60,000 nucleotides of DNA from Adiantum capillus-veneris (GCA_014529385.2 CM043964.1:104149587-104209586); one strand, 5' to 3'. Shown: positions 1-11,985, counted from the first letter of the stretch. Program-made: numbers and translations. The notes: a model not told the origin generated them from the sequence alone.

Positions 1-1877
1 AATCCACTTCATGAGCCTCTTTGACAAAGTAGGGCTATTCACCAATTGAGGTAGAAGAGTGTAGCTAGTGAGGAATGTGAATGGTTTAGGGAGAAGGTAG
101 TGCATAAACCTTCTACATGCATAAATTACACTCACCATAATGAGCTCCACCTCAGTATAGCCTCTCTCCACCTCTAACTTCACCTTGCTAGCACAATAGA
201 TAGGCTTCATGTAGTGGGAATTGTTACCTCGTTGAAGAAGCATAGCTCCAATAGCATCCTCACCTACTGATGGATTCACATAAAACTCCTTATCCCAATT
301 AGGAGCTTGCATAGCAGGAAGAGAACCAAGAACCTCTTTGATACCTTGAAAAACCTCTTCACATTCATTTGTCCATTGTAGAGGATCCAACCTTGCTACT
401 TGTTGTAGAGGATAAAGAAGTTGAGAGGACAAAGGAATGAACCTTGCCATATACTTCACCTTTTGAATAAAAGTAGAAAGTTGCTTTGTATCTTTAGGTG
501 ATGGGAGGAGCACCAAAGCCTTCACTTTGTCAGGATCCGCTTCAATCCCATTCTCTGAGATCATATGCCCCAAAAACTTCACTCTTGGTTGAGCAAGATG
601 ACATTTCTTTGGGTTGAGTTGACCTCCACTTTCATCATATTGCTTCAATGCCATCCCAAGCTTTGCACAATGATCCTCTATAGAGCTATAAACACAAAAG
701 TCATCAATAAGATCCTTCACAAACTTGCCAAGAAAGGGAGAGAACACCTTGTTGACGCGCTTTTGATACCACGCACAACCCTTCATAAGACCAAAAGGAA
801 GCACACAATAACAAAAGCATCCCCATGGCGTGATAAATGTGGTCTTCTTTCGATCTTCCAAAGCCAAGGTGAGCTGAAAATATCCAGAGAATCCATCACA
901 TACGCTATATCTCTCATGCCCTGCAATAGAATCAAGTATGTCATCTATGAAAGGAAGAGGGTATGGATCCCTCTTCATGGCTGAGTTTAGAGGCTTAAAA
1001 TCAACACATATCCTCCACTTTACATCCTTCTTGGGTGTGACAACAACAGGACTCACCCATTCTGCAGTGCTCACAGGACATATGAAACCTGCTTCAAGAA
1101 GCTTGTCTACCTCTTCCTTTAAAGCATTAAGTTGTACCTGTCCCATTCTCCTTAGCTTTTGGCGTACGGGCTGAGCTCCTTCCTTGATTGGAATGTGGAT
1201 TTCCTCTCCCTTCAAGACTCTAATTTCCTCATAAGAAGTGATGAATAAATGGGGATATTGTTGTATCATATGTAGGTACTCACTCTTCTCATGACTAGCC
1301 ATGTCGGGAGACAACATACCTTGTATCAGCTCCTGTTTGACATTAGGTTGAACTTTGGGTTGAATTAGCTCTTCAATTTGCTCATAAGGACCAGAGATAT
1401 CCTCATTCTCCATAAGGCCAAGAAATCTTTGTTTCTCATCATGCTCTTCTTCAAGAAACAAGGAGGAAACATCTAGATCACTATCGCTGCTATCTTCCAC
1501 TTCACTGCCCTCATCCCCATTGTCTTCTTCTTCACTTGAGTACTCTTCTTCATCACTTTTCTCATCAAAATCAGCATACAAAGATTTCTTGCTAGCCATG
1601 TCAAACCTCTTCTTATCACCCCTTCTATTGTAGAGAGTGATGGTACAATGTCCCCAATCCTGTATAGCTTTGGTTGCCTGTAACCATGGTCTTCCAAGGA
1701 TGAGAGGGAAAGCACCAATACCCGTGGGCATAACATGGCAATCGACCAGCACTTTAACATCAAATACATCCACCTCCAAGTCCTTTACAACTCCCAAGCA
1801 CCTCACCTTTGATTGGTTGGCAATCTTTATGCGAAAACCTGAATTCTTCACCATGTTGAGTCCCAACTTTGATACAA
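1..1877 (-). pseudogene. Element A pol: protease C-terminus, reverse transcriptase, RNase H start
   Basis: One reading frame stays open from the B insertion at 1877 to the window edge, about 625 codons, with no stop or frameshift that I found. In order it shows the retropepsin tail (LILGRPWLQATKAIQDWG, around 1640-1720), a very acidic linker (1440-1570), the RT entry motif (VVVTPKKDVKWRICVDFKPLN, around 985-1060, quoted in part), the WGCFCYCVLPFGL block near 790-830, the catalytic LIDDF (about 697-711; YVDD-type box) and the RNase H connection region (KPIYCASK, near 180-220). RT copies RNA to DNA inside the virus-like particle and RNase H removes the template. It is counted as a pseudogene because B splits the polyprotein. 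The coding potential of this half is unusually well preserved. Confidence 0.88.
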
Positions 1878-3424
1878 TGATGGGAGCAAAGCGAACCCCG
1901 AACCCCGACGGCCTCTAAAACACCGGAGACCGAATGGCGCGCCTTGAGCCTTTCATGGTAAAGCAAACAGGGGGCACCACCTAGCTTCAGCGGCTAGGAC
2001 GCAAACAACACACCACCATAACAAAGTTTTCATCCAAGAGAAATGGATGCTTGGGAGTAATGATGAAAAGGAAAGGGAATGAGATCAGGTGAGAGAGAGA
2101 GAGAGAGAGTGAGGGAGGGGGTATAGCGGCTTAGTACTTAGGCATCACAAGAGGATGGCGAATCCGCACACCCTTCACACATACACAAGCTCACTCCAAA
2201 ACACAAGACTAGGTGGCGATTCCGCACACCTCACATGGGCAAAACATTGCAAGAAAACATACTCACAAAACCTCAAGCTTTATTTGTTAAACTAGGCGAT
2301 GAAATGGGGAGCATAGGGTAGGGGAATGAGAAGGGAGAGAGTGGTAGAGCACATGGCGGATAGGTGGGAGTTGATGGCGACGACTCGCACGAGGATTATG
2401 GCCATCATCCTTCATTTAGTTGCCCTTCATCTTCCATAGCCAAGGGTGTAGAGGTCATGCTCAAGACAAGCATGGTGATTGCGGTGATGGTGATGGTGTG
2501 GGTGTGTGTGTGTGCACTAGGCACACACAGTGCATAGTGTGTTCTTTGGTGATGTTGTGTGTTTTTGTGTGATGGTGACCCCTCTTTATATAGGGGAGGA
2601 GGGGGGGGGAGAAATTCTAGAATTTAGAAATGAAGAAATCATTATCTACATAGGCCATGTGACTGTGGGCCCCACTTGTCTGGCTATGTGTATATGTGCC
2701 AGAACAGGAGTCTCATGAGAGAGAGACTAAGAGAGAGAGATGGGTTGATGAAAAAAAGTGAGAGGTGACATGGAGAATAAAGTAATTACAAGAGGGGAGA
2801 GAGAGGAGTGTGTTCAGAGGTGAATCTATGTGCAGATGTGTGTGAACACAAGAAAAATCAGGTAACCACCGGGTGGGGATGGGTGTGTGGGCACCTTTTT
2901 TAGTGAAACTGAGTGTGTGTGAGTGTAGGGGAGGTTATTTAGCTACAAGACAAGAGACATGGCACCCTTTAGAGAGAGGGGGGGGGTATTTGGGTCATGG
3001 GATATGATAGGAGAGAGAAAGGGGGGTTGGGGTATACTATTTTGGAAGATAGGGTAAGTTGCATGTGAGTTAGGGTGCATTATTGGTGAGTTAGAATGCA
3101 TTATTGGTGAGAGGTGGGGTAGCTTGAGGGGAGAGAGAAAGGAGAAAGGACAAGGGGAAGAGAGAGGGGGTTGACCTTTTGAGTGGAGGAGAGGAAAAGG
3201 GACACACGACGGGGCAACAGTGAAGAAAAAGGAGGCAAGGTGGGGATGGGCTGCCCCGCAGGCATGAGGTGGCCTATTTTACCTTTCTCATATATTTACA
3301 TAATCATACTTTATTTTTTTCTTACTTTTTCCAATGTCTTTTATCACTCCCTCCCTAAGAGGGGGTTTTCATGGGGTGGGGACGAGAGAAGAGGGGTATG
3401 GGAGCTTGTGAAAAGCTCCCATCA
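1878..3424 (-). repeat. Element B 3' LTR
   Basis: This is a near-identical direct copy of 14853-16404, with inverted termini TGATGGGAGC/GCTCCCATCA. A polypurine tract lies immediately inside it on the minus strand. It contains short GA and GT microsatellites (around 2095-2110 and 2500-2520). The plus-strand ORFs in it are not genes. Confidence 0.92.
2584..2593 (-). promoter_or_regulatory. TATA box in B 3' LTR
   Basis: Reads CTATATAAAG on the minus strand, in the element's own direction. It is the expected U3/R core promoter position and is conserved in the partner LTR at 15561-15570. Confidence 0.6.
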
Positions 3425-3440
3425 TTAGCCCTCCCCTTTT
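3425..3440 (-). other. Polypurine tract of element B
   Basis: On the minus strand the sequence is AAAAGGGGAGGG followed by CTAA and then the LTR start. This is the plus-strand DNA priming site expected directly upstream of a 3' LTR. Confidence 0.75.
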
Positions 3441-3452
3441 GGCTAGAGGCAT

Positions 3453-4397
3453 TCATGTCTCTAGCTCATCTGTTTGATCATTATTGTTGGAGGTGGCGGC
3501 TGATGGTGTGTCCTCATCTGGAATGTCAATAGGTGGAGCGTGGTCAAATCGAATAAAATAAGGTTTAAGTCGCTAACCATTTACCCTGGTTTTATGAAGT
3601 TTTCCATCAGCCTCCATAAGCTGCTAGCTTCCATTGGCATACTTTTTCCTGACGATGAAAGGACCTTCCCATGGGAGTAGGAGTTTCTTATCCTTACGCG
3701 TGTCGAAGCGATTGTCGTAGCGGAGCACCAACATTCCTTTCTTCAATTCTTTTTTCCGGAGATGCTTGTTAAAGCTAAGCCGTCTATGCTCTGCTTGTGC
3801 TGCATAATAATTTATTGCTTCTTCTCTGTCCAGCTGCAGTCTTTCCAAGTTGATGATGTGATCTCTCAAATGCATGTTGGGCTGTTGAAGCTGGCTTGCC
3901 ATTACTCTGAGACTTTGTAGTTGCACTTCAATGGGCAAGATTGCTTCCTTACCAAATACTAGATGATACGGTGTGAATCCCAAGGATGTACGAAATGAAG
4001 TTCTGTAGGTCCATAAAGCTGGTAGTAGATACTTATCCCAGTCTCCAGGATGATTGTTTACCTGCTTGGTAATAATTTTAGAAACCATTCCATTTACCTT
4101 TTCAACTAGGCCATTACATTGAGGGTAATATAGTGAAGAGTGCGTCCTTGTAATGCCCAGTTTCTGCATTAATTCTCCTACCAAGTCTGCTCTGAAACCT
4201 GGCCCTCTATCAGAGATGATCTCTAAAGGTGTGCCAAACCTACAGCATATGTGCTCGTAGATAAATTTAGCTACCTCTACCGCTGTGATTCTAGTGGTGG
4301 CTGTAGCCTCTGCCCATCTAGTCATGTAGTCGACCCCCATGATAATGTAGAATTTTCCTGAGTTGGCCCTAGGTAATGGCCCAATGGCATCGATACC
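3453..4397 (-). pseudogene. Element B integrase core and C-terminus
   Basis: Retroviral-type integrase core that would insert the cDNA into the genome. Visible features are MGVDYMTRWAEA, the second catalytic Asp in IISDRGPGF, the catalytic Glu region NGLVEKVNGMVSKII, and a C-terminal stretch YDNRFDTRKDKKLLLPWEGPF (quoted here only as landmark) typical of gypsy integrases. The frame joins the upstream segment across an in-frame TAG at 4398, where the family would have Trp (FEK-stop-GIDAIGP). Two further in-frame TAGs (near 3624 and at 3573-3575) precede the natural end at 3453. It cannot make a full-length integrase without readthrough. Confidence 0.85.
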
Positions 4398-5390
4398 CTA
4401 TTTTTCAAATGGGCCATATGAGAGAATAGGTGTCTGTGGTTCAGGCATAAGTGACCTAGTGCCGGCCTTTTGACACAACTTACATGTTTTGCACCAGTGG
4501 TGTACATCACGGTTGAGGCTAGGCCATATGAAGTCTGCCTGCAAGATTTTCCTACTTGTTATGTCTAGGGCAAAGTGACCACCACAAACCCCGTCGTGAC
4601 AGCTAGCAATTACTCCCGTGATTTCCTGAGAGAGAGGGACCTTCTTGAGTATTTGGTCCTTATCCTTACAGTACAAACCGTCATTGATGAGTCGATACCT
4701 TGTGGCCTTCCGCGTCAGCCATTGCTTCTGTCCCTTTGTTAAATCTGATGGGCATTCCCCTATTTCCAAAAAATGCATGATGTCAGGCAAGGCATCACTT
4801 CCTTGAAATAGAGGGAGCTTTAGTTTTATTGCTCCAACCACCACTTCCTGTAGTCTTTCACTTGCTAGGGCATCTGCTTCTTGGTTTTGAGCCCTTGGGA
4901 TATGGTGTATTTGAACTTCTTCAAACTTACCCAACAAGGTTTTTACACCACTTAAGTGAGTCCTTAAATTAGGATTCTTGCATGTCCATGCTCCATTTAC
5001 TTGCCTTACCAGAAGTAGAGCATCCCCAAATACATTAAGGCATTGTACACCTTGCGAGACGCACCATTGTAGACCCTTGGTTAGTGCTGCATACTCAGCT
5101 TCATTGTTAGAATGTGAATCTAACAATTGGCCCAACGAAAATACCTTTGTCCCTTTGTCATCAAAGACCACTATGCCTGCAGCTGCTTTGTCGGACGCTC
5201 GCTTGTAGGCTCCATCAAAGTAGAGAGAGTATGCTCCTTCTACCATCGGTGGTACTGGAGGTAATCGGACTTCTCCTTCCTTAGATTGCTTCTCCTTCCT
5301 TTCAAAGACCTTGTAGGTCATGAGTCCCCCCAAACTTGCCCTTGTCGTGCTTTCTACCTGTACCGTGTAGTCAAACTCTTGCAGACGAAC
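4398..5390 (-). pseudogene. Element B second RNase H domain plus integrase zinc finger
   Basis: A second RNase HI-type domain lies between the usual RNase H and integrase. Its acidic active-site residues are visible in order in YFDGAY, NEAEYAAL, GDALLLVRQ and NQEADALAS. It is followed by the integrase HHCC zinc finger (HDGVCGGHFALD then CKTCKLCQKAG). An extra RNase H at this position is known from plant Tat/Ogre-like elements. The segment is open until the TAG at 4398. Its upstream join to the RT frame needs a one-base correction near 5390. Confidence 0.85.
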
Positions 5391-6056
5391 TTAGCCATTT
5401 AGTAATTCTAGCAGACACATCCATGTGTTGTACAACATAGGGAAATATTTCATCCATGGTTAGAATCACAAATTGCTTAGGCAGCAAATATGACCTAAAC
5501 TTTGTAGTTGCAAATCTAAGAGCTAGGACTAAGTGTTCCACATGGGTGAAACCTTTCTCTCCTGCTGTCATCATTCGACTAGAGAAGTAGATTGGCCTCA
5601 TGAAAGATGTCGTCGTATCCTTTTGGAGTAGCACAGCCCCCAATGAGTCAACACCAACACTTGAGGTGACATAGAATTTTTCATCCCACTTAGGTGGTGA
5701 GATAGTTGGCAGAGTGGCTAAGACCTCCTTTACCTTGTTGTAGTGATGTTCGCTTTCCTCGTCCCAAGTGAAAGTTGATCTTTGAGTGAGTTGTTACAGT
5801 GGTAGAACAAGTTGTGATAGTAGATGTATGAATCTACTTAAGTACCTCACCTTCTGTAGAAAAGAGACTAGTTGACGTGCGTTCGTTGGTGAAGGTAGGG
5901 CTATGAGTGCGGACACCTTACTTGGGTCGGCGTTGATACCTTTTGCTGAAATTTCATGGCCTAGTAGAATGACTTTACTCTCCCCAATGTGGCATTTATC
6001 CACATTTAATTGCCCACCTAGGCTCTACAACCTGGCCAAACCTTCAATTACCTTTT
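5371..6056 (-). pseudogene. Element B RT thumb and first RNase H, degraded
   Basis: Sequence homologous to the RT C-terminus and gypsy RNase H: KCHIGESKVILLGHEIS, LIALPSPTNARQLVSFLQKV, LGAVLLQKDTTTSFMRPIYF and TKFRSYLLPKQFVILTMDE. Lesions visible when read against A: an apparent one-base loss at about 6056-6060, an in-frame TAG near 6028, a TAA near 5794 (LVLPL-stop-QLTQ), and a one-base gain at about 5390 just after ITKWL. These inactivate the polyprotein. Confidence 0.82.
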
Positions 6057-6707
6057 CTAATGTGAAATACGGGAGCTATATATACAAAAATCATCAATGA
6101 ACACTCTTATGGATGTTCCTAAGAACGGTTGAAAAACATATGTGACATATCTTTGGAATGTGGCAGGTGCATTTGTGAGACCAAATGGCATAACCCTGTA
6201 TTCAAAACAACCCCATGGTGTGATAAAAGTAGTTTTTAGCTGATCTTCCAAGGCTATGCGTATTTGAAAGTATCCAGAATAACCATCACAGACGATAAAG
6301 CATTGAAAACCCGCTACTTCATTCAGAATTTCATCCAAGAAAGGGAGAGGAAAGTGGTCTCTCTTTGTAGCTGCATTTAGTGGTTTGTAGTCAACACAGA
6401 CCCTCCACTTACCATTCTTTTTAGGCGTCACCACTACGGGTGACACCCATTTTGAGTTTTCTACAGGATAGATGAATCCCGCCTCCAACAGTTTCCTTAC
6501 CTCGGCTAAGAGTGCCTTTTCTTGTATGACCCCCAATCGTCGTAGCTTTTGCACAACTGGTTTTACCCCTTCCTTCAGCTTAATATGATGTTCCACCACT
6601 GTAATGCCTGTGATTCTTTCATACTTGTCAATGAACAGGTTAGGAAATCCCATCAACATTTGCAAAAAACTATCTTTCTCCTCAAGTGTTAATTCCGTAG
6701 ACAACAT
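6057..6707 (-). pseudogene. Element B reverse transcriptase, fingers and palm
   Basis: Contains VVVTPKKNGKWRVCVDYKPL, FPLPFLDEIL, the substrate-binding block FITPWGCFEYRVMPFGLTNA and the catalytic FIDDF (YVDD-type, around 6087-6101). It ends with a frameshift after SSRISH. The real coding begins at the C insertion point: the methionine that seems to start this ORF (MPAQGVELDIST) lies in the C LTR. Removing C and one AACAT copy rejoins SRLKGM from 12 kb to LSTELTLEEKDSF here in one frame. Confidence 0.88.
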
Positions 6708-7029
6708 TGTTGAGATGTCGAGCTCTACACCTTGCGCTGGCATCCACTACGGGTCTTGGCCGCTTACGGCATTTACTCACTGGCGCGTTAGGTGACCGAC
6801 ACGGAGGATCTCTGCCAGTGATTCTACAGCTGGACTACACTTATAGTGCCAGCCTAGTACGCTTCTAGCGAGTTCACACTTAGTGACCACATGTACATAT
6901 GTGCTACTTTTCAGCTTTAGCACTTAGTCATTTTGTACTCTCTTTTCTGTGAAGAAGAAGAAGAAGCTTTCCATCTCTGTGTGCTTTGTGCTTGTCTTGT
7001 GTAGCTCTCTTGCATCCTCATTCTTTACA
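6708..7029 (+). repeat. Element C 5' LTR
   Basis: Starts TGTTGAGATG and ends CTTTACA, directly followed by the PBS. A GAA repeat (around 6949-6968) lies near the 3' end. It is 322 bp, the same as its partner at 11664. Confidence 0.95.
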
Positions 7030-7041
7030 TGGTATCAGAGC
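7030..7041 (+). other. Primer binding site of C (tRNA-iMet)
   Basis: TGGTATCAGAGC immediately after the LTR matches the initiator tRNA-Met 3' end used by most plant copia elements. Confidence 0.9.
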
Positions 7042-7342
7042 CTGGTGCAGGCAAGAGAGGCTAAGTGAGCAAGAGCATCACAATCCCTTCGTTCGCAATC
7101 CACGACCAGATGCCGAAGGCGCCTCGCGCAGCGAAAATTTTTTTAGGGGTTTTTCGCACAAGTTTCTGAACAGGTCTCCAAAGTGCAGTATACAGAGATT
7201 TACTGTACAAGTACAGTGGTTGTATGTACGCTTGATTGTGGACACTCGTTGAGTGTAGAAAGCGTTACAGGAACCACGATAGCAGGTTCAGCAGATTTGC
7301 AGGTTTTTGCAGATTGCAGCTATTTTGTCTTAGTGCTTCAAG

Positions 7343-8780
7343 ATGTCTGACGGTTTCAATCAGATTGTTACTGAGAAGCTTGAGAAAAATAACTACCCTG
7401 CATGGAAGTTCAGAATAACAAATTTCCTAAAAGGAAAAGGTTATTGGGACTATGTAGAAGGAGACAATGAAAAGGAACAAGAGATTCCCGAGGCAAATGC
7501 TACAGCAGAACAAAGGAAAGCTTTGAGGGACTGGCAACAAGGCCAGAGCAAAGTGATGTATTGGCTTTCTATGAGCATCACAGATGGCATGATGGGCTAT
7601 CTACAGGATGCTGAAACCCCCGCCATTGCATGGAGAAACTTAGGCAGAGTGTTCGAGGTGAACACCAAGGCCAAGAAGCTTCAACTAAAGTCGGAGCTAA
7701 ATCAGGTTAAGAGGAACAACCTCTCAATCAATGATTATGCCTTGAAGATCAAGAGTATCATTGAGGCTCTTGGATCTATTAAAGTCTCAGTGGAAGACGA
7801 TGACATTGTCCGTGCATGCTTGGATGGTCTAGGAGATGAGTATGTACATTTCAGGTCTTCCATGAATACAAGAGACGACATCCCCGTGTTCCAAGATTTG
7901 ATTTCTATGCTTATTCTTGAGGAGAAGAACCTTGACACATCTTCTTCTCATGGCAGAAATAATTCTGAACAGGCCTTCTATTCTAACTCCAACAGAGGTA
8001 GAGGTAGAGGTCGTGGTCGAGGCCCAAGGGGTTGCAGGGGCCAATTTCTGGAAGGTCAATCAAATCAAAACAATACAGGTGGCAGGGGAAACCAGTCTCA
8101 AGGCAGGGGGAGTCAAAGAGGTCGTGGTGCAGGATCAAGCAGGCAGCAACATACTCCAGATAGTAGAGAATGTTGGACTTGTGGTGAAAGAGGTCACATG
8201 TCACGTGACTGTCCAAAGGGAAAAGCAAGTAGAAAGAGAGAACAGGGCAACTATGCATCTACTAGCAGAGATGCAGATGACAGCAAAAACGAGCGCATGT
8301 TTGTTATGCAGCATGTAATGAATACAACGACTGCAGAGAATTCCACCCAAGATGATGTTTGGTATGTGGATTCAGGTGCCTCTAATCACATGACGTCTCG
8401 TGGAGAGTGGTTTAGAGATATGCGCAAACCAGATGTGTCAGGCTATGTGCAGACAGGAGATGACACAGCTCACCCCATTGCTCATGTAGGGGACATACCT
8501 CTAAATACAAAGAGTGGGAAATCAAAGTACTTAGCAGATGTACTTCATGTCCCAAACATTACAAAGAATCTTGTTTCTGTTGGACAAATGGTTGAGCAGG
8601 GTTTGCAGGTTCGCTTCAATCCAAATGGCTGTTATATAGAAGATTTCCAGAATGGCTGTAAGCTGATCACAGAGGGCAAATGTGTGGGCAGAATGTTTAC
8701 GCTGAATGTAGACATGCCTGAGGTAAAAGCTGCATTATTTGCACAGGGCACAGGTGTTGTGGCTGATGTTGACATTTGGC
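7343..8780 (+). pseudogene. Element C gag and protease
   Basis: The ORF starts MSDGFNQIVTEKLEKNNYPA, a typical copia gag start, after a ~300-bp leader. Gag (UBN2-like) spans about residues 1-200. An RGRGRG-rich RNA-binding stretch follows at about residues 216-265, then a CCHC zinc knuckle CWTCGERGHMSRDC (residues 277-290). The aspartic protease active site is DSGASNHM (Asp at residue 343, nt 8369). Gag builds the particle and the protease cleaves the polyprotein. The frame ends prematurely because one base is missing at about 8779-8781: the conserved GAG-pre-integrase motif WHKLIGHVN reads WPNSLAM instead. Confidence 0.92.
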
Positions 8781-9345
8781 CAAACTCATTGGCCATGTCA
8801 ATGAGCAGAGATTGCGCAGCATGCAATCAAAACGGATTGTAAAAGGTTTGCCCAAATTCAAGGTGGATGGTATGCATAAAGTGTGTGCAGCATGCCAGTT
8901 TGGAAAACAGTCAAAGGGCTCATTTCCACATGAGCGCAATGTATGTAAAAAGCCACTTGAGGTGGTGCACACAGATGTTTGGGGTCCAACTGATACTGCA
9001 AGTATACATGGTTGCAGGTATTATGTCTCTTTCATTGATGACCATACAAGGAAAGTATGGGTCTACTTCATGCGTAACAAAAGTGAAGTGTTTGGTCACT
9101 TTCAAGACTTCAAAGTCATGATTGAGAAGGAGACAGATATGCAAATCAAGACATTGAGGTCAGATGGAGGGGGAGAGTACTTCTCCAATGATTTTTCAGA
9201 TTTTCTGCGAATGCATGGTATACACAGGCAGTTTACATGCAGATATACTCCACAGCAGAATGGGGTCGCAGAAAGGAAAAACAGGCACATTGCAGAGGTT
9301 GCACGTGCATTGATGAATGAGAAGAACATGCCTCATCATTTCTGA
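8781..9345 (+). pseudogene. Element C integrase, zinc-binding region and catalytic core
   Basis: After the frameshift the reading frame resumes at LIGHVNEQRL and carries the zinc-binding CAACQFGK and the D,D-35-E type core: Asp in HTDVWGP (nt 8973), Asp in LRSDGGGEYF (nt 9163) and Glu in GVAERKNRH (nt 9271). The frame then hits TGA at 9343-9345, where the family has Trp (HHFWAEAVNTA). The single G-to-A change truncates the integrase but the downstream frame is unchanged. Confidence 0.92.
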
Positions 9346-11664
9346 GCTGAAGCTGTAAATACAGCTGTGTACATTATGAACAGGACACCTACAGTTGCGG
9401 TGCATGATGTAACACCTGAGGAAAAGTTTACAGGTACAAAGCCTGATTTGGCACACTTGAAAGTGTTTGGCTGCATAGCATACGTGCATGTACCAGATGA
9501 GTTGCGTAGGAAATTGGATCCTAAAGCAGAGAAATGTATTCTTGTGGGATATTCCCTTGAACAAAAGGGGTACAGGTGCTACAATCCTACTACACGAGAA
9601 TTACGAGTGAGCAGAGATGTAGTCTTTGATGAGGTGAGCAGCTGGTACAGTAATGCACATGGCACTATTGGGGCTGATGTAAAAGATGATGTGGTTGTAC
9701 AAAATGTGAGGCCACAGTCACAGGTTTTGAGTGGACCACAAGAGTCCTCTTCTTGTGGCTCTGTTGAGAAACCATGGAATGGTAGACTACGTACGCAGGT
9801 TACTCCACCAACAGGTACAGGGAATGTATCACGAAAAGGAAAGGAAAAGGTTGATGAACCTCCCTTTATGGCTGATGCATCATCAGGTTTTTCACATGCA
9901 GACATGGATTCAGATGGTTCTGAACAAAGTCTTGATGAGGAATTTGGAATTCCGGCTGTCAGGACACCTGGTGTAAGGAAAGTACAAGAAGATGATAGAG
10001 GGCAAAGGAGTGACCCAGGACCGCGCAGATCTAATAGAGTCAGAAATCCAGTTCAGAAATTGACTTATGATGGGTATCTAGCGCATCACCAAGCCTACAT
10101 GGCTAAGGTGATACAGGATGTGGAGCCTACATGTTTTGAGGATGCAGTTGGAAATGTGCATTGGGATGATGCAATGAATGAAGAGATGGCTGCATTGGAA
10201 GCAAATGACACATGGGAGTTGGTGCCATTGCCAAGTGGCAAGAAAGCTATTGGCTGTAAATGGGTGTATAAAACCAAGCATAAGGCTGATGGTAACATTG
10301 AGCGTCACAAGGCAAGGCTGGTCGCAAAGGGTTATGCACAGACGTATGGCATAGACTATGAGGAGACCTTTGCTCCAGTGGCAAAGATGACGACTGTGAG
10401 AGCTGTCATAGTAGTGGCTGCATCTAGAGGATGGATTATGCATCAAATGGATGTAAAGAATGCCTTCTTGAATGGTGAGTTGCAAGAGGAAGTGTATATG
10501 GATCAGCCACCTGGTTATGTTGATCCAGGTTACCCAAATTATGTATGCAGACTTCTCAAAGCTTTGTATGGTTTGAAGCAGGGCTCTAGAGCATGGTATG
10601 ACAGGATTGCCAAGTATCTTGTCAGTATTGGTTTTAGGAGAGCTCATGCTGATCATTCACTCTATGTACGTGAGAGTGATGTGGGGATTGTGGTCATTAC
10701 CATATATGTAGATGACCTTATTATTGTTGGTGACAATGCTATGGAGATTGACCATGTGAAGGGTCTTCTCAAACAGGAGTTTGAAATGAAAGATTTAGGC
10801 GAGTTGCGCTACTTTCTTGGCATTGAGGTGATCAGGACTCCAGAGGGTGTATGGCTATCACAGAGAAAGTATGCTTTGGACATGTTGTCAAAGTATGGTA
10901 TGGCTGATTGTAAGCCAATTTCTATTCCCTTGGATGTGAATGCAAAGCTGAGTGCAGAGAAGGGTGATGTTGTTGAGGATGTCAACATGTACAGGAAGAT
11001 TGTGGGTAGTCTAATCTACTTGACTATCACGAGGCCAGACTTGAGCTACATAGTAGGCTTGGAGAGTCAGTTCATGCAGCTTCCGAGGAAGCCACATTTG
11101 GATGGAGTACGACGCACACTTAGGTATGTGCAAGGTACTCTTGACTACGCATTGTTCTATGCAGCAGATGCACCATTAGCATTGTATGGGTATACAGATG
11201 CAGATTGGGCAGGTAGCATTGTTGATAGGAGATCTACGAGTGGGTTCATGTTCTCTTTTGGGAGTGCTGCTGTTACTTGGAGCAGCAAAAAGCAGCCTAC
11301 AGTTGCTTTATCGAGCACAGAGGCCGAGTACAGAGGTGCAGCAGTTGCGGCGTGCGAGGTAGCTTGGCTACGCACATTACTTGAGGACTTGGGAGTGCAG
11401 GTGGACCAGCAGATTTTCATCCATTGTGACAACCTCAGCAACATGCAATTGACTAGGAACCCAGTGTTCCATGCCAGGACCAAACACATAGAGGTCCATT
11501 ACCACTACGTTCGAGAGCGAGTGTTGGCGGGTGACATCGACTTGGTCTACGTCAGCACAGAGGAGCAGATAGCGGATATCTTTATCAAGGCCCTCGGAGC
11601 TGAGAAGCTTCGACGTTTCCGGACTATGCTTGGACTCTGCGACATGCAGAGCTCGAGGGGGAGT
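9346..11664 (+). pseudogene. Element C integrase C-terminus, reverse transcriptase and RNase H
   Basis: Open in the same frame as the integrase for about 770 codons. It shows the integrase tail (AYVHVPDELRRKLDPKAEKC), RT with WVYKTKHKADG, MDVKNAFLNGELQEEVYM, ALYGLKQGSRAWY and the catalytic YVDD (10705-10716), then RNase H with YTDADWAGSI, STSGF and ALSSTEAEYRG. The original reading probably stopped near the PPT; the present frame runs into the 3' LTR and stops at 11751. It retains all visible RT and RNase H catalytic motifs. Confidence 0.93.
11651..11663 (+). other. Polypurine tract of element C
   Basis: GCTCGAGGGGGAG directly abuts the 3' LTR start TGTTGAG. Confidence 0.8.
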
Positions 11665-11985
11665 GTTGAGATGTCGAGCTCTACACCTTGCGCTGGCATC
11701 CACTACGGGTCTTGGCCGCTTACGGCATTTACTCACTGGCGCGTTAGGTGACCGACACGGAGGATCTCTGCCAGTGATTCTACAGCTGGACTACACTTAT
11801 AGTGCCAGCCTAGTACGCTTCTAGCGAGTTCACACTTAGTGACCGCATGTACATATGTGCTACTTTTCAGCTTTAGCACTTAGTCATTTTGTACTCTCTT
11901 TTCTGTGAAGAAGAAGAAGAAGCTTTCCATCTCTGTGTGCTTTGTGCTTGTCTTGTGTAGCTCTCTTGCATCCTCATTCTTTACA
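11664..11985 (+). repeat. Element C 3' LTR
   Basis: A 322-bp copy of 6708-7029 followed by the TSD AACAT. Confidence 0.95.

Larger units (their letters stand above)
6708..11985 (+). mobile_element. Element C: Ty1/copia retrotransposon, near-complete and recent
   Basis: LTRs of exactly 322 bp (6708-7029 and 11664-11985) differ at one base that I could find (A versus G near 6879/11835). A perfect 5-bp TSD, AACAT, lies at 6703-6707 and 11986-11990. The PBS, gag, protease, integrase, RT, RNase H and polypurine tract are all present in copia order (integrase before RT). Two coding lesions, a one-base deletion and a Trp-to-stop change, make this copy defective. It is inserted head-on into B pol, which runs on the other strand. 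Confidence 0.96.

Noticed and set aside
565-1174. Plus-strand ORFs across the left end
   Set aside because: They are antisense shadows of the element A reverse transcriptase, whose minus frame is open and full of RT motifs.
7236-7418. Small upstream ORF in the C leader
   Set aside because: It overlaps the gag start in another frame and has no recognisable content; copia leaders often contain chance ORFs.
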